Made by a program: the position numbers and the translations under genes
Shown: piece by piece, positions 52,587-64,000 of the stretch
How positions within the stretch are numbered: position 1 is the stretch's first letter
Layout of the letters: each line of letters opens with the position of its first letter
Assembly: GCF_026168515.1 (NCBI RefSeq)
Contig: NZ_CP093443.1
Location: 2,170,001-2,234,000, forward strand
Source: Brevibacterium spongiae
GTDB lineage: Bacteria > Actinomycetota > Actinomycetes > Actinomycetales > Brevibacteriaceae
DNA length: 64,000 bases
Direction: 5' to 3'
Notes under the pieces: generated by a model
Told to the model about the DNA's origin: nothing
The model's database searches: none
Seen by the model: the letters and a program-made list of their open reading frames with translations, nothing else

Positions 52587-54695
52587 TCACAGCGACCGGG
52601 GATCGTCGATGCGCACACGGACCTGCGGCTGCTTCTTCGCCGAACGGGATGCGGTGATCTCCGCCACGCGTGAGCCGACCCTGTCGCCGGCGGCGATCGG
52701 GTATGCGCTGACGCTGCGCTGACCGTCTTCGGCTTCCTCACGCAGCAGCTCGTCGAGTTCGCCCACTTCGCTCAGCTCGGCCAGGACGGCGTCGATATCG
52801 GCACCGGCTCCGGTGAGTTCGAGGATGCGCCGGTAGGGAGGGAATCCGAGCACCTTCCGGTCGGCCAGTTGGCGCGACATCGCGGTGGCCGGGTCGAATG
52901 CGGTCAGGGTCGAGCGGATGACCTCGTCCTCGTCGCCGAGGTAGACGGTTCCGCCCTCATCGCGGGAGCGCACGAGAGCTGCCGCGCGCAGTCGCCTGGC
53001 CACGCTCTCATCGACCGAGCGCATCCACGGTCCCGGCCACAGCGAGTCGAGTAGGATCGCTGCCGCGTAGCCGCCGATCACATAGGGTTCGGCACCGGTG
53101 GTGGCGACGACGAGTCGCGGTGTCTCGTCGAGGACGGTGGTGATGTCGTCTCCCCCGGATTCGACGATCTCCGTATCGGGCAGCGCTCGACGCAGCTCCT
53201 CGACCGTGCGGGCCCGCCCGCGCACGATGGAGCGCACCTGGTTCGACCGGCATCGCGCGCAGCTGAAGGTCTCCGAGTGGTATCCGCAGGAGCGGCAGGC
53301 GAAGGGGCCGACCTCCGACTGCGTGGTCAGTGTCTCCTGGCAGCGGGGGCAGCGGGCCACTTCCTGGCAGCGGGCGCAGGCGAACACTGGATAATAGCCG
53401 GAGCGGGGCACTTGGACGAGCACGGGTCCGGGCACTCCGCCGTCGCGCGGTCGCGGGCGCAGCGCCGTGCGCATGATCTGCCAGGCCCGGCTGGGGATGC
53501 GCTGCCAGGCGAAGGGGTCGCGGTCTTCGTCGGGGACGAAGACGACGGGAGCGGCGTGGCGTCGTGCGGGCCCGGTCGGGGTGATGTCGCTCAGCCATCC
53601 GATCTCGACGAGGCGCTGCACCTCGGCGCTGCGGTCGGTGGAGACGAAGAGCAGTTCGGTGTCTTCGATCGTCGAACGCAGGAGGCTGACCTCGCGGGCG
53701 TGCGGGTAGGGCGCATGTTGGTCGAGATAGCTGCGGTTGGCGTCGTCGGTGCAGATGATGAGGCCGAGCTCGGTGAGCGGAGCGAAGGCGGCGGCGCGTG
53801 TGCCGATGGTCATGCGGGTGTGCCCGAGCAGGCCGCGCAGCCATGCCTGCCACCGCTGTTCGGGTGACTGATCGGCGCTGAGGACGGAGAAGTCGGTGAG
53901 ATTCGCGGCGGTCAGACTCGCCTGCAGAACGAGGAGCTCACGGTGGTCGGGCACGAGCCACAGCACGGACTTCCCTGCCTCGAGGGTCGCCCTGGCCGCC
54001 TCCAGCCCGGCCCGGATCCAGCTCAGCCCGGGCGTCGGCCCGGGGGTGGCGGCCAGTGCCCGACGGCGGGGCGGTGCCGCGGCAGGGTCCGTCTGCCGCG
54101 GTTCGGTCTCAGAGCTGAGAACCCATTCGCCGAGGCGGCCGAGCAGATCCGCCTCAGGTCCGGTGTCCGTGCCGTCCCCCGCTGGTCCGGCCTCAGTCTC
54201 CTCGGCGGAGGTCTGCCCGGCATCGGTCTGTGCGGCCGTGGATTGTGCGGCCGGAGTCTGTGCGGCCGGAGTCTGTGCGGCCTTGAGGACTGCCTTCTCA
54301 CCGCGGGCGTGGCGGGGCGGAATCGCCAAGCGCAGCACATCGGCCAGCGTCCCCCCGTAGCGGCGTGCCGTGGCTTCGCACAGGGCGAGCAGCTCGGGTC
54401 CGAGGACCTGCACAGGACCGCTGAGCCTTTGGATCGTCGCCAGCGGACCGACGTGGTCGGAGGAGTCGACGCGTTCCAGCAGGTAGCCGTCCCGGAGCCG
54501 ACCGGCGAACTTCACGCGCACACGCACCCCGGGCAGGGCCGCCTCGGCGAGCTTCTCAGGAACCGCATAGTCGAACGTCCGCGCCAGGTGTGGGACGGGA
54601 TGGTCGATGAGGACCCTGGCAACCGGATTCTCGGACGCCAACGGCACCTGGCCTTCGGCCGAGGTGCCGGTGTCGATGGGAAGGGGCTCGTCCAC
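52587..54695 (-). CDS. priA: PriA-like primosomal protein N', helicase motifs degenerate
   Basis: 702 residues. The N-terminal DNA-binding domain (RVLIDHPVPHLARTFDYAVPE) and eight zinc-binding cysteines (CARCQEVARCPRC and CRSCGYHSETFSCARC) are intact. The Walker A position reads PTPGLSWIRAG and the DEEH box reads TDDA, so ATP-driven unwinding is unlikely. Loss of these motifs is usual in actinobacterial PriA annotations. A Gln/Thr/Ala-rich insert with DNA repeats (about residues 138-190) sits between the N-terminal domain and the helicase fold. It probably acts structurally in replication restart. Confidence 0.9.
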   Translation of the reverse strand: MDEPLPIDTGTSAEGQVPLASENPVARVLIDHPVPHLARTFDYAVPEKLAEAALPGVRVRVKFAGRLRDGYLLERVDSSDHVGPLATIQRLSGPVQVLGPELLALCEATARRYGGTLADVLRLAIPPRHARGEKAVLKAAQTPAAQTPAAQSTAAQTDAGQTSAEETEAGPAGDGTDTGPEADLLGRLGEWVLSSETEPRQTDPAAAPPRRRALAATPGPTPGLSWIRAGLEAARATLEAGKSVLWLVPDHRELLVLQASLTAANLTDFSVLSADQSPEQRWQAWLRGLLGHTRMTIGTRAAAFAPLTELGLIICTDDANRSYLDQHAPYPHAREVSLLRSTIEDTELLFVSTDRSAEVQRLVEIGWLSDITPTGPARRHAAPVVFVPDEDRDPFAWQRIPSRAWQIMRTALRPRPRDGGVPGPVLVQVPRSGYYPVFACARCQEVARCPRCQETLTTQSEVGPFACRSCGYHSETFSCARCRSNQVRSIVRGRARTVEELRRALPDTEIVESGGDDITTVLDETPRLVVATTGAEPYVIGGYAAAILLDSLWPGPWMRSVDESVARRLRAAALVRSRDEGGTVYLGDEDEVIRSTLTAFDPATAMSRQLADRKVLGFPPYRRILELTGAGADIDAVLAELSEVGELDELLREEAEDGQRSVSAYPIAAGDRVGSRVAEITASRSAKKQPQVRVRIDDPRSL
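54229..54282. repeat. 15-bp tandem repeat inside priA
   Basis: About 3.6 copies of TGTGCGGCCGGAGTC (first copy diverged, next two identical, last partial) encoding the A-A-Q-T-P repeats of the low-complexity insert in the PriA-like protein. Confidence 0.85.
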
Positions 54696-54710
54696 TCTGG
54701 AACGCCCGGC

Positions 54711-55916
54711 TCAGTGTGCGGACACGGCGCGCAGCAGGTCGTCGGCGCGGTCCGTGACCTCCCAGGTGAAGTCCGGAAGCGGGCGGCCGAAGTGGCCGTA
54801 AGTCGAGGTCTGCGAATAGATCGGCCGGAGCAGGTCGAGTTCCTGGATGATCATCGCCGGGCGGAGGTCGAAGACCTCACGGATGGCGGCGGAGATCTTG
54901 TGCGGGTCGACCTTCTCGGTGCCGAAGGTCTCGACGTAGAGGCCCATCGGGTCGACGCGGCCGATGGCATAGGACACCTGCACCTCGGCACGGTCGGCGA
55001 GTCCGGCGGCGACGACGTTCTTCGCCACCCACCGCATCGCGTATGCGGCCGAACGGTCGACCTTCGAGGGATCCTTGCCGGAGAAGGCCCCGCCGCCGTG
55101 GCGGGAGAAGCCGCCGTAGGTGTCGACGATGATCTTGCGCCCGGTCAGCCCGGCATCGCCCATCGGTCCGCCCGTGACGAACGGTCCGGCGGGGTTGATG
55201 TGGATGTTCGCCCCTGTCGTGTCCAGACCCGATGCGGAGATGACCGGGTCGATGACGAGTTCACGGATCTCGGAGTGCAGCTGGGCCTGGCTGGTGTCAG
55301 CGGAGTGCTGGGTCGACACGACGACGTTCTCGATCGTCACGGCTTCGTCGCCGTCGTAGCCGAGCGTCAGCTGGGTCTTCCCATCGGGGCGCAGGTAGTC
55401 CAGCTGGCCCGACTTGCGCACGGCCGAGAGCTGTTCGGCCATCCGAGAGGCCAAGTGGATCGGCAGCGGCATGAGGACGTCGGTGGAGTTGTCGGCGTAG
55501 CCGAACATCAGACCCTGGTCCCCGGCGCCGAGGCTGGTCCCGTGGTCGTCGGAGGCGACGGCTTCGCGGAAGTCCAGCGGGTTGGTGACTCCGGAGTGGA
55601 TGTCCGTGGACTGGCTGCCGATCGACACGGACACTCCGCACGAGTGGCCGTCGAACCCGGTGTCCGAGGAGTCGTAGCCGATCCCGGTGATGAGGCTGCG
55701 CACGATCCCGGCGACATCGGCGTAAGCGGCCGTGTTGACCTCGCCGGCGACGTGCACGAGTCCGGTGGTGACCATGGTCTCCACGGCCACCTTCGCGTTG
55801 GGGTCCTGGCGGAGCAGGTCGTCGAGCACCGCATCGCTGATCTGGTCGCAGATCTTGTCGGGATGTCCCTCGGTGACGGACTCGGATGAGAAGAAACGCA
55901 GATTTGATTGAGTCAC
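54711..55916 (-). CDS. metK: S-adenosylmethionine synthetase
   Basis: Makes SAM from methionine and ATP. 401 residues with [29 protein letters not shown], the [19 protein letters not shown] loop and [16 protein letters not shown]. The GTG start overlaps the coaBC stop by 4 bp (GTGA). In addition a TAGAAT box, with CCTGAC 17 bp upstream, ends 7 nt before the GTG, so metK may have its own leaderless promoter inside coaBC. Confidence 0.98.
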   Translation of the reverse strand: MTQSNLRFFSSESVTEGHPDKICDQISDAVLDDLLRQDPNAKVAVETMVTTGLVHVAGEVNTAAYADVAGIVRSLITGIGYDSSDTGFDGHSCGVSVSIGSQSTDIHSGVTNPLDFREAVASDDHGTSLGAGDQGLMFGYADNSTDVLMPLPIHLASRMAEQLSAVRKSGQLDYLRPDGKTQLTLGYDGDEAVTIENVVVSTQHSADTSQAQLHSEIRELVIDPVISASGLDTTGANIHINPAGPFVTGGPMGDAGLTGRKIIVDTYGGFSRHGGGAFSGKDPSKVDRSAAYAMRWVAKNVVAAGLADRAEVQVSYAIGRVDPMGLYVETFGTEKVDPHKISAAIREVFDLRPAMIIQELDLLRPIYSQTSTYGHFGRPLPDFTWEVTDRADDLLRAVSAH

Positions 55917-57217
55917 GGTGTCGATTCTAAGTCAGTGAGCTGTTCGGTCAGGGCCGCGATGACCTTTTGTGAAACATCGTCCTTCGAGCCCTGGAATTCC
56001 TCACCGATCGTGGTCTGGCCGTCAGCGGAACCGATGATCTGGACCGCGGTGTGGTCGTGGCCGAAGGCTCGGTCGTTCGAGACGTCGTTGAACACGAGCA
56101 GATCGACGCCTTTGCGTGCGAACTTCGCGCGGGCGTAGTCGAGTGCGGTGGACTGTGCGTCTCCGGTCTCGGCGGCGAAGCCGACGATGATCTGGGCGCC
56201 GACTCGCTCGTCGACGAGGCCGCGGAGGATGTCGGGGTTCTGCACGAGGCGCAGGGTGAGACCGTCGTCGCCGGTCTTCTTCATCTTCGAACCGGTGGTC
56301 TCAGCCGGCCGAAAGTCGGCGACGGCTGCGGCCATGATGAGCGCATCGGCGGCCGGCTGTGAGGCGTGCATCGCCGTCTGCAGCTCGAGGGTCGATTCGA
56401 CCGGGGTGATCGTGATTCCTGCGGGCAGGTCGGACAGCAGTCCGGAGTCGATGTTCGCGGCCACGAGTTCGACCTCTGCTCCGGCGGCGTGAGCGGCCTT
56501 GGCCAGGGCGATGCCCTGTTTGCCCGAGGACCGATTGCCGAGGAAGCGGACCGGGTCGAGGGCCTCGCGGGTGCCGCCGGCGCTGATGACGATGCGGCGG
56601 CCGGTCAGGCTGTCGGAACCAGGGCCGGTCTCCGCAGTCGACGTGTTCGACTCAGCGGAGAACGTGCCGGGCTCTGCCGCGCTCGCACCTGCCGCCTCGG
56701 TGACGGACAGCGCGTAGGCGACGATGTCCTCGGGTTCGGGCAGCCGCCCGGGACCGGAGTCGGGTCCTGTCAGCCGTCCGATCGCCGGATCGAGGACGTG
56801 CACTCCCCTGGCACGCAGGGTCGCGATGTTCGCGACGGTGGCCGGATTCTGCCACATCTCAGTGTGCATGGCCGGTGCCACGACCACCTCGGCGGTGGTG
56901 GTGAGCACGGTCGCAGTGAGCAGGTCGTCGGCGATTCCCGCAGCGATCTTCGCGATGATGTTCGCGGTCGCGGGGGCGATGATGACGAGTTCGGCGTCCT
57001 GTCCGATGCGGACATGGTTGACGGTGTCGATCTCATCGAAGACGTCGGTGGTCACGGTCTGGCCGGACAGGGCCTCGAACGTGGGTGCGCCGACGAAGTT
57101 CAGCGCATTGGCCGTGGGGACGACCTTGACGCTGTGGTCGAGCTCTCGGAGTCGCCGGATGATGTGTGCCGCCTTGTAGGCGGCGATCCCACCGGCGACG
57201 CCGAGTACGGTTCTCAC
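55913..57217 (-). CDS. coaBC: Bifunctional phosphopantothenoylcysteine synthetase/decarboxylase
   Basis: Two consecutive steps of coenzyme A synthesis. 434 residues. CoaC (about 1-185) binds FMN and has [36 protein letters not shown] and the active-site [12 protein letters not shown] low-complexity Ala/Ser/Glu linker of about 35 residues follows. CoaB (about 205-434) has [25 protein letters not shown] and [21 protein letters not shown] for CTP and substrate. It overlaps rpoZ and metK by 4 bp each. Confidence 0.97.
   Translation of the reverse strand: MRTVLGVAGGIAAYKAAHIIRRLRELDHSVKVVPTANALNFVGAPTFEALSGQTVTTDVFDEIDTVNHVRIGQDAELVIIAPATANIIAKIAAGIADDLLTATVLTTTAEVVVAPAMHTEMWQNPATVANIATLRARGVHVLDPAIGRLTGPDSGPGRLPEPEDIVAYALSVTEAAGASAAEPGTFSAESNTSTAETGPGSDSLTGRRIVISAGGTREALDPVRFLGNRSSGKQGIALAKAAHAAGAEVELVAANIDSGLLSDLPAGITITPVESTLELQTAMHASQPAADALIMAAAVADFRPAETTGSKMKKTGDDGLTLRLVQNPDILRGLVDERVGAQIIVGFAAETGDAQSTALDYARAKFARKGVDLLVFNDVSNDRAFGHDHTAVQIIGSADGQTTIGEEFQGSKDDVSQKVIAALTEQLTDLESTP
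55924..55929 (-). promoter_or_regulatory. Putative -10 box of a leaderless metK promoter
   Basis: TAGAAT on the minus strand, 7 nt before the metK GTG and within the last codons of coaBC. CCTGAC lies 17 bp upstream as a partial -35. Confidence 0.5.
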
Positions 57218-57561
57218 TGGTCGCTGAAGTCGATCGCGCCGTCGTTGCTCACTGGTGCGGGAGCCTCGGCCTCGGGTGCGGCCTGGATGAAGTCGGCTTC
57301 GGAGACCTCGCGGGCGACGATCTTCGACTCGTTGACTTCGCGCAGAGCGATCGACAGCGGCTTCTCGTTGGTGCCCGGCGTGACGAGGGGACCGACGTTT
57401 TCGAGGAGTCCCTCCTGCAGCTGAGCGTAGTAGGAATTGATCTGCCGGGCGCGCTTAGCCGCGATCGAGACGAGTTCGTACTTCGAACCGGTGACGCTGA
57501 GCAGATCGTCGATCGGAGGATTGGTGATGCCTTCGGGCTGTGCGGGCAAGGAGATTCCCAT
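57214..57561 (-). CDS. rpoZ: RNA polymerase omega subunit
   Basis: 115 residues. The core [26 protein letters not shown] (about residues 14-40) holds the omega signature with the A-K-R-A-R-Q-I motif that docks on the beta-prime tail. [15 protein letters not shown] follows, then an actinobacterial C-terminal extension rich in Ala/Pro. The ATG directly abuts the gmk stop and the stop overlaps coaBC by 4 bp. Confidence 0.96.
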   Translation of the reverse strand: MGISLPAQPEGITNPPIDDLLSVTGSKYELVSIAAKRARQINSYYAQLQEGLLENVGPLVTPGTNEKPLSIALREVNESKIVAREVSEADFIQAAPEAEAPAPVSNDGAIDFSDQ

Positions 57562-58125
57562 CTAATCGGAAGTGGATATACCCATCAATGATAGGAGTTC
57601 TTCGGCCGCAGTGCGAACGTGGTCATTGACGATGGTGACGTCGAACTCGGATTCGGCGGCGAGTTCGCGTTTCGCGGTGGCCAATCGGCGCTCCTGCTCC
57701 TCGGCGGTTTCGGTGCCGCGCCCGGTGAGTCGGGACACGAGTTCGTCCCAGCTGGGCGGGGCGAGGAAGACGAACCGGGCGTCGGGCATCTTCTCCTTGA
57801 CCTGCCGGGCTCCCTGCAGATCGATCTCGAGCAGTGCCGGGACTCCGGCTGCGAGCTTCGCCTCCACAGGAGCGGACGGTGTGCCGTAGCGGTGCCGACC
57901 GTGGACGACCGCGTATTCGAGCAGCTTATCGTCGGCGATGAGCGCGTCGAAGTCATCGTCGGAGAGGAAGTGATAATGGACACCATCGACTTCGCCGGGT
58001 CGTCTGGGCCGCGTGGTGGCGGACACGGAGAACCAGACCTCGGGGTGGTTCTGTCGGATGTACGTGCTGATGGTGCCTTTTCCGACGGCGGTCGGGCCCG
58101 CGAGGACGGTGAGTCGATTATTCAC
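57562..58125 (-). CDS. gmk: Guanylate kinase
   Basis: Phosphorylates GMP to GDP. 187 residues with P-loop [11 protein letters not shown] (about 7-17), the GMP-binding [21 protein letters not shown] and [27 protein letters not shown]. The GTG at 58125 gives the normal N-terminus; no ribosome binding site is evident, so coupling with mihF or a weak promoter is assumed. Confidence 0.96.
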   Translation of the reverse strand: MNNRLTVLAGPTAVGKGTISTYIRQNHPEVWFSVSATTRPRRPGEVDGVHYHFLSDDDFDALIADDKLLEYAVVHGRHRYGTPSAPVEAKLAAGVPALLEIDLQGARQVKEKMPDARFVFLAPPSWDELVSRLTGRGTETAEEQERRLATAKRELAAESEFDVTIVNDHVRTAAEELLSLMGISTSD

Positions 58126-58144
58126 AGATCTGAGGTTGTCACAC

Positions 58145-58456
58145 TCAGGAATATTTCTCCAACAGGGCGGACTTCTGGTGCACGCCCAGTCCCTTGATCC
58201 GACGTGAGGTGGCGATGCCGACCTCTTCCATCGCCGCTTCGGCGCGTCTGTCGCCGACTCCGGGCAGTGCACGCAGCAGGTCGAGCACACGCATCTTCGC
58301 GAGGGCTTCATCGCCTGCGGCTTTTTTGAGCACGGCGGCGAGATCGGTATCGCCGTTCTTCAGTGCCGACTTCACTTCGGCTCGTGCTTGACGTGCCTTG
58401 AACGCCTTGTCCAGAGCAGCGGTTCGCTGTTGAGGGGTCAACGGTTCGAGTGCCAC
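58145..58456 (-). CDS. mihF: Actinobacterial integration host factor MihF
   Basis: 103-residue nucleoid protein. It has the family core [23 protein letters not shown] followed by a helix-two-turn-helix DNA-binding region [26 protein letters not shown] and [14 protein letters not shown]. It binds DNA with little sequence specificity and supports site-specific integration and chromosome compaction. The GTG start follows GAGGAG by 5 nt; longer frames upstream are not conserved in character. The pyrF-mihF-gmk-rpoZ order is actinobacterial. Confidence 0.95.
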   Translation of the reverse strand: MALEPLTPQQRTAALDKAFKARQARAEVKSALKNGDTDLAAVLKKAAGDEALAKMRVLDLLRALPGVGDRRAEAAMEEVGIATSRRIKGLGVHQKSALLEKYS

Positions 58457-58589
58457 ATTATCTCCTCTGTCACCATGAACGGGCAGGTAGGGAAGTTGTC
58501 TCAGTCTAAGACAAAATCCCTGCGGAGATGTGGAATCGGCGGAATTAAACTCTCCGGGGTCTCGATTTCCCACCTCGGTGAGACGCTGT

Positions 58590-58627
58590 CTCGGTGTCCG
58601 GATGCGCTGTTCGGTCCGGACACCGAG
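58590..58627 (-). terminator. Terminator downstream of pyrF
   Basis: 13-bp perfect stem (CTCGGTGTCCGGA and complement) with a 12-nt loop, about 75-110 nt after the pyrF stop and upstream of mihF. No T tract. Confidence 0.6.
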
Positions 58628-58716
58628 GGTCTCAGTCGAGGTCGAATGAGGGTCTCAGTCGAGCTCGGGCGAGGTTCTGAGCCGAGCTCTGGCGAGGGCT
58701 TCAGTTGAACTCGGAC
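58625..58716. repeat. Four 23-bp tandem units overlapping the pyrF 3' end
   Basis: Units begin at 58625, 58648, 58671 and 58694, each starting GAGG and having a TCAG/TGAG and a GAGCTCG-like block. Units 1 and 2 are the most alike; unit 4 covers the last five codons and stop of pyrF. The left end touches the terminator hairpin. Confidence 0.75.
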
Positions 58717-59587
58717 AGTGCCCGGTTGAGGTCTCTGGCGGCCTCGGCCATTCCCTGGGGTCCGGCGGCGAGCACCGCTCGGGAGGCGGTGGCGAGCACC
58801 TGGCCCGAGGCCAATGCGCGGTCGCCGAAGACGGCCCGCAGCTCACGGATTCCCGCCCCTTGGGCGCCGACGCCGGGGGCCAGGATCGGTCCCCCGCAGT
58901 CGGCGGGATCGATTCCCAGCTCGCGGGCGGCCTCACCGATCGTTGCGCCCACGACGAGGCCGAAGGGACCCATCGTCGCGGCATGCCCGTCTGCGGCGGG
59001 GCTCTCTGCGTCGGAGCCGTCCGCCGCGGCCAGGGCACGAGAGTTGCGGGCGGCGACCTGGGACACGATCGTCCCGGCCACTGCCCCGTGCGTGCCTTGG
59101 GCGTGCTGGACCTCCCGACCCTCCGGGTTCGAGGTCAGAGCCAGCACGAACACTCCCCTGCCGTGGGCGGCGGCGAGTTCGAATGCCGGTTCCAAGGCCC
59201 CGAATCCGAGGTAGGGAGACACCGTGATCGAATCGGCTGCCAGCGCCGAGGCGGGGTCGAGGTAGGCCTTCGCGTAGGCACCCATCGTCGACCCGATGTC
59301 ACCGCGCTTGATGTCGAGAACGGTGAGGATGCCCGCTTCCCTGGCCGCGGCCAAGGTCTCTTCCAGCGCGGCTACGCCAGCCGAACCGAACTGTTCGAAG
59401 AAGGCCGATTGCGGCTTGATCGCCGCGACCGTACCACTCAGCTCCTCCACCGCCCGCAGAGCGAACTCCCTGACCCCGGCCGCGCTGACCGGCAGGCCCC
59501 AGGACTCCAGCAGGTGCTCGTGCGGGTCGATGCCCACGCACAGAGGCCCGTGCTCGGCCATGGCCTCAGCCAGCCTGGTGCCGAACA

Positions 59588-59588
<1 letters not shown>
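58701..59588 (-). CDS. pyrF: Orotidine 5'-phosphate decarboxylase (type 2)
   Basis: Last step of UMP synthesis. 295 residues, the longer PyrF subfamily 2 used by mycobacteria. Catalytic motif LDIKRGDIGSTMGAYAKAYL (about 93-112), CVGIDPHEHLLESWGL near the N-terminus and GPILAPGVGAQGAG near the end. The ATG shares one base with the carB stop (TGATG). Its final codons lie inside a tandem repeat. Confidence 0.96.
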
Positions 59589-62863
<3,275 letters not shown>

Positions 62864-62874
62864 AGGTGTACTCC

Positions 62875-64000
62875 TTAGGCCTGGGCAGCCGAATCGGCCT
62901 GGGAAGCGGACATGAGGTCGGCGAAGCGATCGAACAGGTAGGCGGAATCGTGCGGTCCGGCAGCGGCCTCGGGGTGGAACTGAACGGAGAAGGCCGGGAT
63001 GTCGAGGCAGGCCAGGCCCTCGACGACGTCGTCGTTGAGGCACACATGGGAGACGATGACGCGACCGTAGTCGGGACTCTGCGGTGCTGTCGTCTCCCCG
63101 TCCAGCGGGGCGTCGACGGCGAAGCCGTGGTTCTGGGAGGTGATCTCGACCTTGCCCGTCGTGCGGTCCATGACGGGCACGTTGATGCCGCGGTGGCCGA
63201 AGGGCAGCTTATAGGTGCCGAAGCCCAGGGCACGGCCGAGCAGCTGGTTGCCGAAGCAGATGCCGAAGAACGGAATCTTCGCATCGAGCACCGAGCGCAG
63301 CAGTTCGACCTGGTCATCCGCTGTGGCAGGGTCCCCGGGGCCGTTGGAGAAGAAGACTCCGTCGACGCCGAGGGCCTGGATCTCTTCGAAGGTCACGGTC
63401 GAGGGCAGGAGGTGGACATCGATGCCGCGTTCGGCCAGACGCTCGGGTGTCATCGATTTGATGCCGAGGTCGACGGCGGCGACGCTGAACTTCTTCTCTC
63501 CGCGGGCGGGAATGAGCTGCGGTTGCCTGATCGAGACTTCGTCGACGAGGTTGGCCCCGGCCATCTGCGGCGAGGCTTGGACACGGGCGAGAAGCTCGGA
63601 TTCGGCCGCCTCGGCGGCGGGTCCGGAGAAGATGCCCATGCGCATGGCGCCCTTGTCGCGCAGGTGACGGGTCAGGGCGCGGGTGTCGACATCGCTGATG
63701 CCGACGATTCCGGATTCGCGCAGCCAGTCGACGAGGTCGCCTTCTGAGCGCCAGTTCGATGACATCCGGGAGGCATCGCGGACGACGTATCCGGCGGCCC
63801 AGATCTGAGCGGACTCATCGTCGGTGCGGTTGATGCCGGTGTTGCCGATGTGCGGGGCGGCCTGGATGATGATCTGCCGATGATAGGACGGATCGGTCAG
63901 AGTCTCCTGATAGCCGGTCATCGCGGTGACGAACACGGCTTCGCCGGTCGTCTCGCCGATGGCGCCGTATGCGGATCCGTGGAAGGTCCGGCCGTCTTCG
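62875..64000 (-). CDS. carA: Carbamoyl-phosphate synthase, small subunit (5' end outside the window)
   Basis: Glutaminase subunit supplying ammonia to CarB. 374 residues are visible and the open frame continues past the right edge, so the start is not seen. The N-terminal domain shows [18 protein letters not shown] and [12 protein letters not shown]. The class I amidotransferase has the nucleophile Cys in [19 protein letters not shown] (Phe and Asn where GICLGHQ is usual) and the His/Glu pair in [15 protein letters not shown]. Confidence 0.97.
   Translation of the reverse strand, partial: EDGRTFHGSAYGAIGETTGEAVFVTAMTGYQETLTDPSYHRQIIIQAAPHIGNTGINRTDDESAQIWAAGYVVRDASRMSSNWRSEGDLVDWLRESGIVGISDVDTRALTRHLRDKGAMRMGIFSGPAAEAAESELLARVQASPQMAGANLVDEVSIRQPQLIPARGEKKFSVAAVDLGIKSMTPERLAERGIDVHLLPSTVTFEEIQALGVDGVFFSNGPGDPATADDQVELLRSVLDAKIPFFGICFGNQLLGRALGFGTYKLPFGHRGINVPVMDRTTGKVEITSQNHGFAVDAPLDGETTAPQSPDYGRVIVSHVCLNDDVVEGLACLDIPAFSVQFHPEAAAGPHDSAYLFDRFADLMSASQADSAAQA

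Noticed and set aside
52557..52590. GTG at 52590 as the fmt start because of a 4-bp GTGA overlap with priA.
   Set aside because: There is no good ribosome binding site; the GTG at 52557 matches the family N-terminus and has a -10 box at leaderless spacing. The longer form cannot be fully excluded.

Overview
The window is gene-dense, high-GC bacterial chromosome with 48 complete protein genes, two genes cut by the window edges and one tRNA. All but three protein genes lie on the minus strand. A WhiA regulator, an actinobacterial IHF (MihF), a dephospho-CoA kinase fused to a GrpB domain, an ANTAR-output response regulator, a motif-less PriA, a PolA without proofreading residues and several leaderless start sites all point to Actinomycetota. 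Gene content suits Micrococcales, and Brevibacterium is my best guess for the genus, but that is inference. From memory the order joins two blocks also seen in Mycobacterium tuberculosis: carAB-pyrF-mihF-gmk-rpoZ-coaBC-metK-priA-fmt-rsmB-rpe with uvrC-rapZ-yvcK-whiA-gap-pgk-tpiA, and his/trp-lgt-pyk-pdtaR-polA-rpsA-coaE-uvrB-uvrA.

Layout, left to right. 1-5.2 kb: glycolysis (tpiA edge, pgk, gap) and the whiA-yvcK-rapZ cluster. 5.2-16.5 kb: excision repair (uvrC, uvrA, uvrB), interrupted by a large Ski2-type helicase, a YciI-like protein and a TerC membrane protein that lies behind a likely yybP-ykoY manganese riboswitch. 16.5-25 kb: coaE, a large membrane protein, rpsA, a methyltransferase, polA and a thioesterase. 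25-30.3 kb: an ANTAR response regulator, tRNA-Leu(CAA), an acetyltransferase, a dicarboxylate/amino-acid symporter and pyruvate kinase. 30.4-36.5 kb: glutamate synthase gltBD. 36.7-48.7 kb: a combined histidine/tryptophan run in transcription order hisE-hisG-PH protein-CoA transferase-fused carboxyltransferase-hisF-hisI-trpE-two small membrane proteins-trpC-trpB-trpA-lgt-like. 48.8-58.5 kb: pnuC, rpe, rsmB, fmt, priA, metK, coaBC, rpoZ, gmk and mihF. 58.7-64 kb: pyrF, carB and carA, the last running off the right edge.

The genes work as housekeeping modules: central glycolysis, DNA repair and replication, translation and tRNA charging support, nitrogen assimilation, amino-acid, pyrimidine, CoA and SAM synthesis. 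Many neighbours overlap by 1-20 bp (ATGA and GTGA junctions), implying translational coupling. At least ten genes show a TAnnnT -10 box 6-7 nt before the start codon, as expected of leaderless transcripts.

I see no mobile element, prophage, CRISPR array, rRNA operon, defence island or biosynthetic cluster. No intergenic gap exceeds 300 bp. I did not find a convincing new multi-gene system. The items most worth a second look are the TerC riboswitch, the Lgt-like protein lacking catalytic residues, the CoA-transferase/carboxyltransferase pair inside the his genes, a 23-bp tandem repeat behind pyrF, a possible RNA switch in the symporter leader and the large set of leaderless promoters.
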